7,030 nt of DNA, taken from Anaerolineae bacterium. Lineage in GTDB: Bacteria > Chloroflexota > Anaerolineae > UBA1429. Below, in pieces: positions 5,577 through 7,030 of this stretch (positions are counted from its first letter, which is position 1; each line of letters opens with the position of its first letter). Below the pieces are notes generated by a model. The model searched no databases, had not been told where the DNA came from, and worked only from the letters and a program-made list of their open reading frames with translations. Both the position numbers and the translations under genes were made by a program. The stretch is taken from the NCBI GenBank assembly GCA_007118555.1, contig SKRJ01000227.1:1-7030 (forward strand), written 5' to 3'.

Positions 5577-6650
5577 ATGGCAGCATATCGCGTGGGCATC
5601 ATTGGAACGGGACGCCCTCGAAATACGGAAGGTTCGACGGGCTTTGGCATGTCCCATCGGCACGCCGAGGGCTATGAGCGCTCGGCCGATGCCGAGATCG
5701 TGGCGCTGGCCGACCTCGTGCCTGAGAACGCCGAGGCGTTTCAGGCCGTGCACGGCGGCGATCGCCTCTACACCGATTATCACGAGATGTTGGCGAAGGA
5801 GAACCTGGACATTGTCAGCATCTGCACCTGGCCGCACCTGCATGCGCCCATGGTAATCGCCGCCTGCGAGGCGGGCGTCAAGGCGATTCACTGCGAAAAG
5901 CCGATGGCGCCCACCTATGGCGAGGCGGTGGCCATGGTCGAGGCCGCCGATGAGCATGGCGTGCAGCTCACGTTCAACCACCAGCGTCGCTTTGGCGCGC
6001 CGTTCCGCAAGGCCAAAGAGCTGCTCAAGTCAGGCGCCATCGGCGATCTGGTGCGTCTCGAGGCCCACTGTGGCAACATGTACGACTGGGGCACCCACTG
6101 GTTCGACATGCTGTTCTACTACAACGACGAGACGCCGGTCGAGTGGGTGATGGCCCAGGTAGACCCGCGCGAGGGCCGCGATATCTATGGCGTCTATGTC
6201 GAGGGGCAGGGCCTCAGCTACTATCGCTACGAGAACGGCGTGTACGGCCTGTTGTTCACCGGCGCCAGGTCCAGCCTCGAGGCGGCCAACCGTCTCGTAG
6301 GGACCGAGGGCGTGATCGAGGTGGGCGTCAGCCCCGAGGTGCCGCTGCGGATGTGGGGCAAGGGCCAATCCGAGTGGGAATGCGTCGAGCTGGAGGAGGG
6401 CCTGCACGGGGGCGACTATGTGGCCCGGGCCGTGTTGGACTTGATCGATGCCCTCAAGAGCGGGCGCCAGCCCGAACTGTCGGCCCGCAGGGCGTTGCAG
6501 ACCACCGAGCTCATCTTTGCCACCTACGAGTCCAGCCGTCGGCGCGGGCGCGTCGACCTGCCGCTGGATATCGAGGATTCGCCGCTGGCGAGCATGTTGG
6601 CCGAGGAGACGACGGGGGTCTATGGCGAGCTGGATACGACTTCCGACTGA
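5577..6650 (+). CDS. Gfo/Idh/MocA-family NAD(P)-dependent oxidoreductase, second of a tandem pair
   Basis: 357 residues, collinear with its upstream paralogue without gaps until about residue 345. It keeps VGIIGTG (6-12), CEKPM (106-110, K108), and YDWGTHWFD (169-177, D170 and H174), so both copies look catalytically intact. It differs mainly in residues 11-40 beside the nucleotide-binding loop, at 164-166 (HCG in place of STS) just before the catalytic Asp, at 191-240 on the C-terminal sheet (for example LSYYRYEN in place of LCHFRFQN at 213-220), and at 271-310. These places commonly shape cofactor preference, the sugar pocket and the subunit contacts in this family, so a changed substrate or a hetero-oligomer with the first copy is reasonable inference. 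ATG 5577 follows AAGGAG (5563-5568) by 8 bases. The transcript probably ends at the hairpin 19 bases past the stop. Confidence 0.92.
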   Translation: MAAYRVGIIGTGRPRNTEGSTGFGMSHRHAEGYERSADAEIVALADLVPENAEAFQAVHGGDRLYTDYHEMLAKENLDIVSICTWPHLHAPMVIAACEAGVKAIHCEKPMAPTYGEAVAMVEAADEHGVQLTFNHQRRFGAPFRKAKELLKSGAIGDLVRLEAHCGNMYDWGTHWFDMLFYYNDETPVEWVMAQVDPREGRDIYGVYVEGQGLSYYRYENGVYGLLFTGARSSLEAANRLVGTEGVIEVGVSPEVPLRMWGKGQSEWECVELEEGLHGGDYVARAVLDLIDALKSGRQPELSARRALQTTELIFATYESSRRRGRVDLPLDIEDSPLASMLAEETTGVYGELDTTSD

Positions 6651-6668
6651 ATCAGTCGCAACACAATG

Positions 6669-6700
6669 AACGAGCGCCGCGGTTCAGAGCGGCGCTCGTT
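6669..6700. terminator. Perfect 12-bp hairpin, probable bidirectional terminator
   Basis: AACGAGCGCCGC (6669-6680) pairs without mismatch with GCGGCGCTCGTT (6689-6700) around an 8-base loop. It fills the 64-bp gap between the second dehydrogenase and the convergent aldose epimerase gene. On the minus strand the stem is followed by a T-rich CATTGTGTTG; on the plus strand only the two stem T's and GGCGTT follow. The length and GC content of the stem make it the strongest terminator candidate in the window, serving both genes. Confidence 0.8.
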
Positions 6701-6714
6701 GGCGTTACCGGGGT

Positions 6715-7030
6715 CTACAGATCGGTGACAGTGAACGTGATCGTCGCCGAGAGGGTCTCGCCCGGCTCGAGGATGGTCAGGTGGGCGGCCTCTTGCTTGC
6801 CCTCGGCGTACAGGTTGTGGGCGTCGGTGGAGCAGGACTGGTTCTCGATGCAGAAAAAGGGCGCCTGCGGCGGGGTAAAGACGACGCTGTGGGTGAAAAA
6901 GTCGTCGGCCATCAGCGTCAGCTTTGTGCCGAGGCTCTCATAATAGGCGACTTGAGGGCGGGCACGCTCCAGCCCGTAGAACACGTCGTCGAGATCGAGC
7001 TCGGAGAGGGGCGTCGGCGTGCGGATGTCG
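6715..7030 (-). CDS. Aldose 1-epimerase (mutarotase) family protein, C-terminal part (5' end beyond window)
   Basis: The minus-strand frame is open from the window edge and ends in TAG at 6715-6717, giving 104 C-terminal residues. Recognisable pieces are PLSELDLDDVFYGL (7-20 of the visible part), FFTHSVVFTPP (44-54), CIENQSCSTDAHNLY (60-74) and LEPGETLSATITF near the end. In the galactose-mutarotase fold the glutamate of the xxEN/xxEtQ motif (here E62) is the catalytic base that opens the pyranose ring; the partner histidines lie upstream, outside the window. The enzyme interconverts alpha and beta anomers of a free or modified aldose in the cytoplasm. Its place beside two sugar dehydrogenases fits, since such enzymes often act on one anomer. 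Although a GTG at 6984 could be read as a start, it lies inside the conserved fold, so the gene clearly continues to the right. Confidence 0.88.
   Translation of the reverse strand, partial: DIRTPTPLSELDLDDVFYGLERARPQVAYYESLGTKLTLMADDFFTHSVVFTPPQAPFFCIENQSCSTDAHNLYAEGKQEAAHLTILEPGETLSATITFTVTDL

Larger units (their letters stand above)
4460..6650 (+). repeat. Tandem gene duplication (two dehydrogenase units 1104 bp apart)
   Basis: The two units run in the same direction, starts exactly 1104 bp apart, each with its own AAGGAG site (4460-4465 and 5563-5568). Ungapped hand alignment of the proteins over residues 1-340 gives about 267 identical positions (roughly 78%). At DNA level 4701-4750 is identical to 5805-5854, and other runs of about 25-35 identical bases occur nearby. 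The duplicated unit seems to include the ribosome site, since AAGGAGA and a nearby AGACA are kept in both leaders. Confidence 0.9.

Noticed and set aside
4125..5981. Open frame of 618 codons on the minus strand across both dehydrogenase genes
   Set aside because: It is antisense to two clearly coding family members. The paralogues are 1104 bp apart, a multiple of three, so the same stop-free antisense frame simply repeats; strong G/C third-position bias removes stops. The product has no recognisable domain.
6143..6943. Open frame of 266 codons on the plus strand running from the second dehydrogenase into the epimerase gene
   Set aside because: Overlaps the dehydrogenase in another frame, reads straight through the 12-bp terminator hairpin and then runs antisense to the mutarotase; its composition (Arg/Gly-rich) is typical of a shadow frame.

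Overview
The window is GC-rich, gene-dense bacterial chromosome with strong G/C bias at third codon positions. It carries parts or all of eight protein genes. No rRNA, tRNA, CRISPR array, transposase or phage gene is visible. The gene mix (enolase-superfamily sugar dehydratase, tandem Gfo/Idh/MocA oxidoreductases, aldose epimerase, a DUF438-hemerythrin-PAS protein, a stand-alone SagB-type oxidoreductase, a PaaK-like adenylating enzyme) would suit a free-living heterotroph, perhaps of the Chloroflexota. That assignment is a guess from gene content, since no phylogenetic marker is present.

Layout: 1-285 (+) is the 3' end of a mandelate racemase/enolase-superfamily gene. After a short repeat-rich leader come a PaaK-like adenylate-forming enzyme (354-1931, +) and a membrane-anchored SagB-type nitroreductase-fold protein (1992-2714, +), 60 bp apart and probably cotranscribed. 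A perfect 10-bp inverted repeat (2727-2766) sits where this unit converges with a DUF438-hemerythrin-PAS protein on the other strand (2807-4009, -). That gene is divergent from a small two-helix membrane protein (4149-4376, +). Their 139-bp shared intergenic region holds a 12-bp perfect palindrome overlapping a possible promoter for the DUF438 gene.

The clearest promoter in the window (TTGACG, 16 bp, TACAAT, 4388-4415) then drives two tandem paralogous Gfo/Idh/MocA dehydrogenases (4473-5540 and 5577-6650, +), about 78% identical by hand alignment. A strong 12-bp terminator hairpin (6669-6700) separates them from a convergent aldose 1-epimerase gene that runs off the window (6715-7030, -).

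How the genes may work together: the dehydratase fragment at the left, the dehydrogenase pair and the mutarotase at the right all fit sugar or sugar-acid oxidation. The middle genes (adenylating enzyme, SagB-like protein, DUF438-HHE-PAS protein, small membrane protein) do not obviously belong to that pathway. The adenylating enzyme plus anchored SagB-like protein is the pairing whose function is least predictable. No system that is clearly new in kind can be proved from the sequence alone. The most promising leads are that pair, the mosaic divergence of the two dehydrogenases, and the palindromic control regions.
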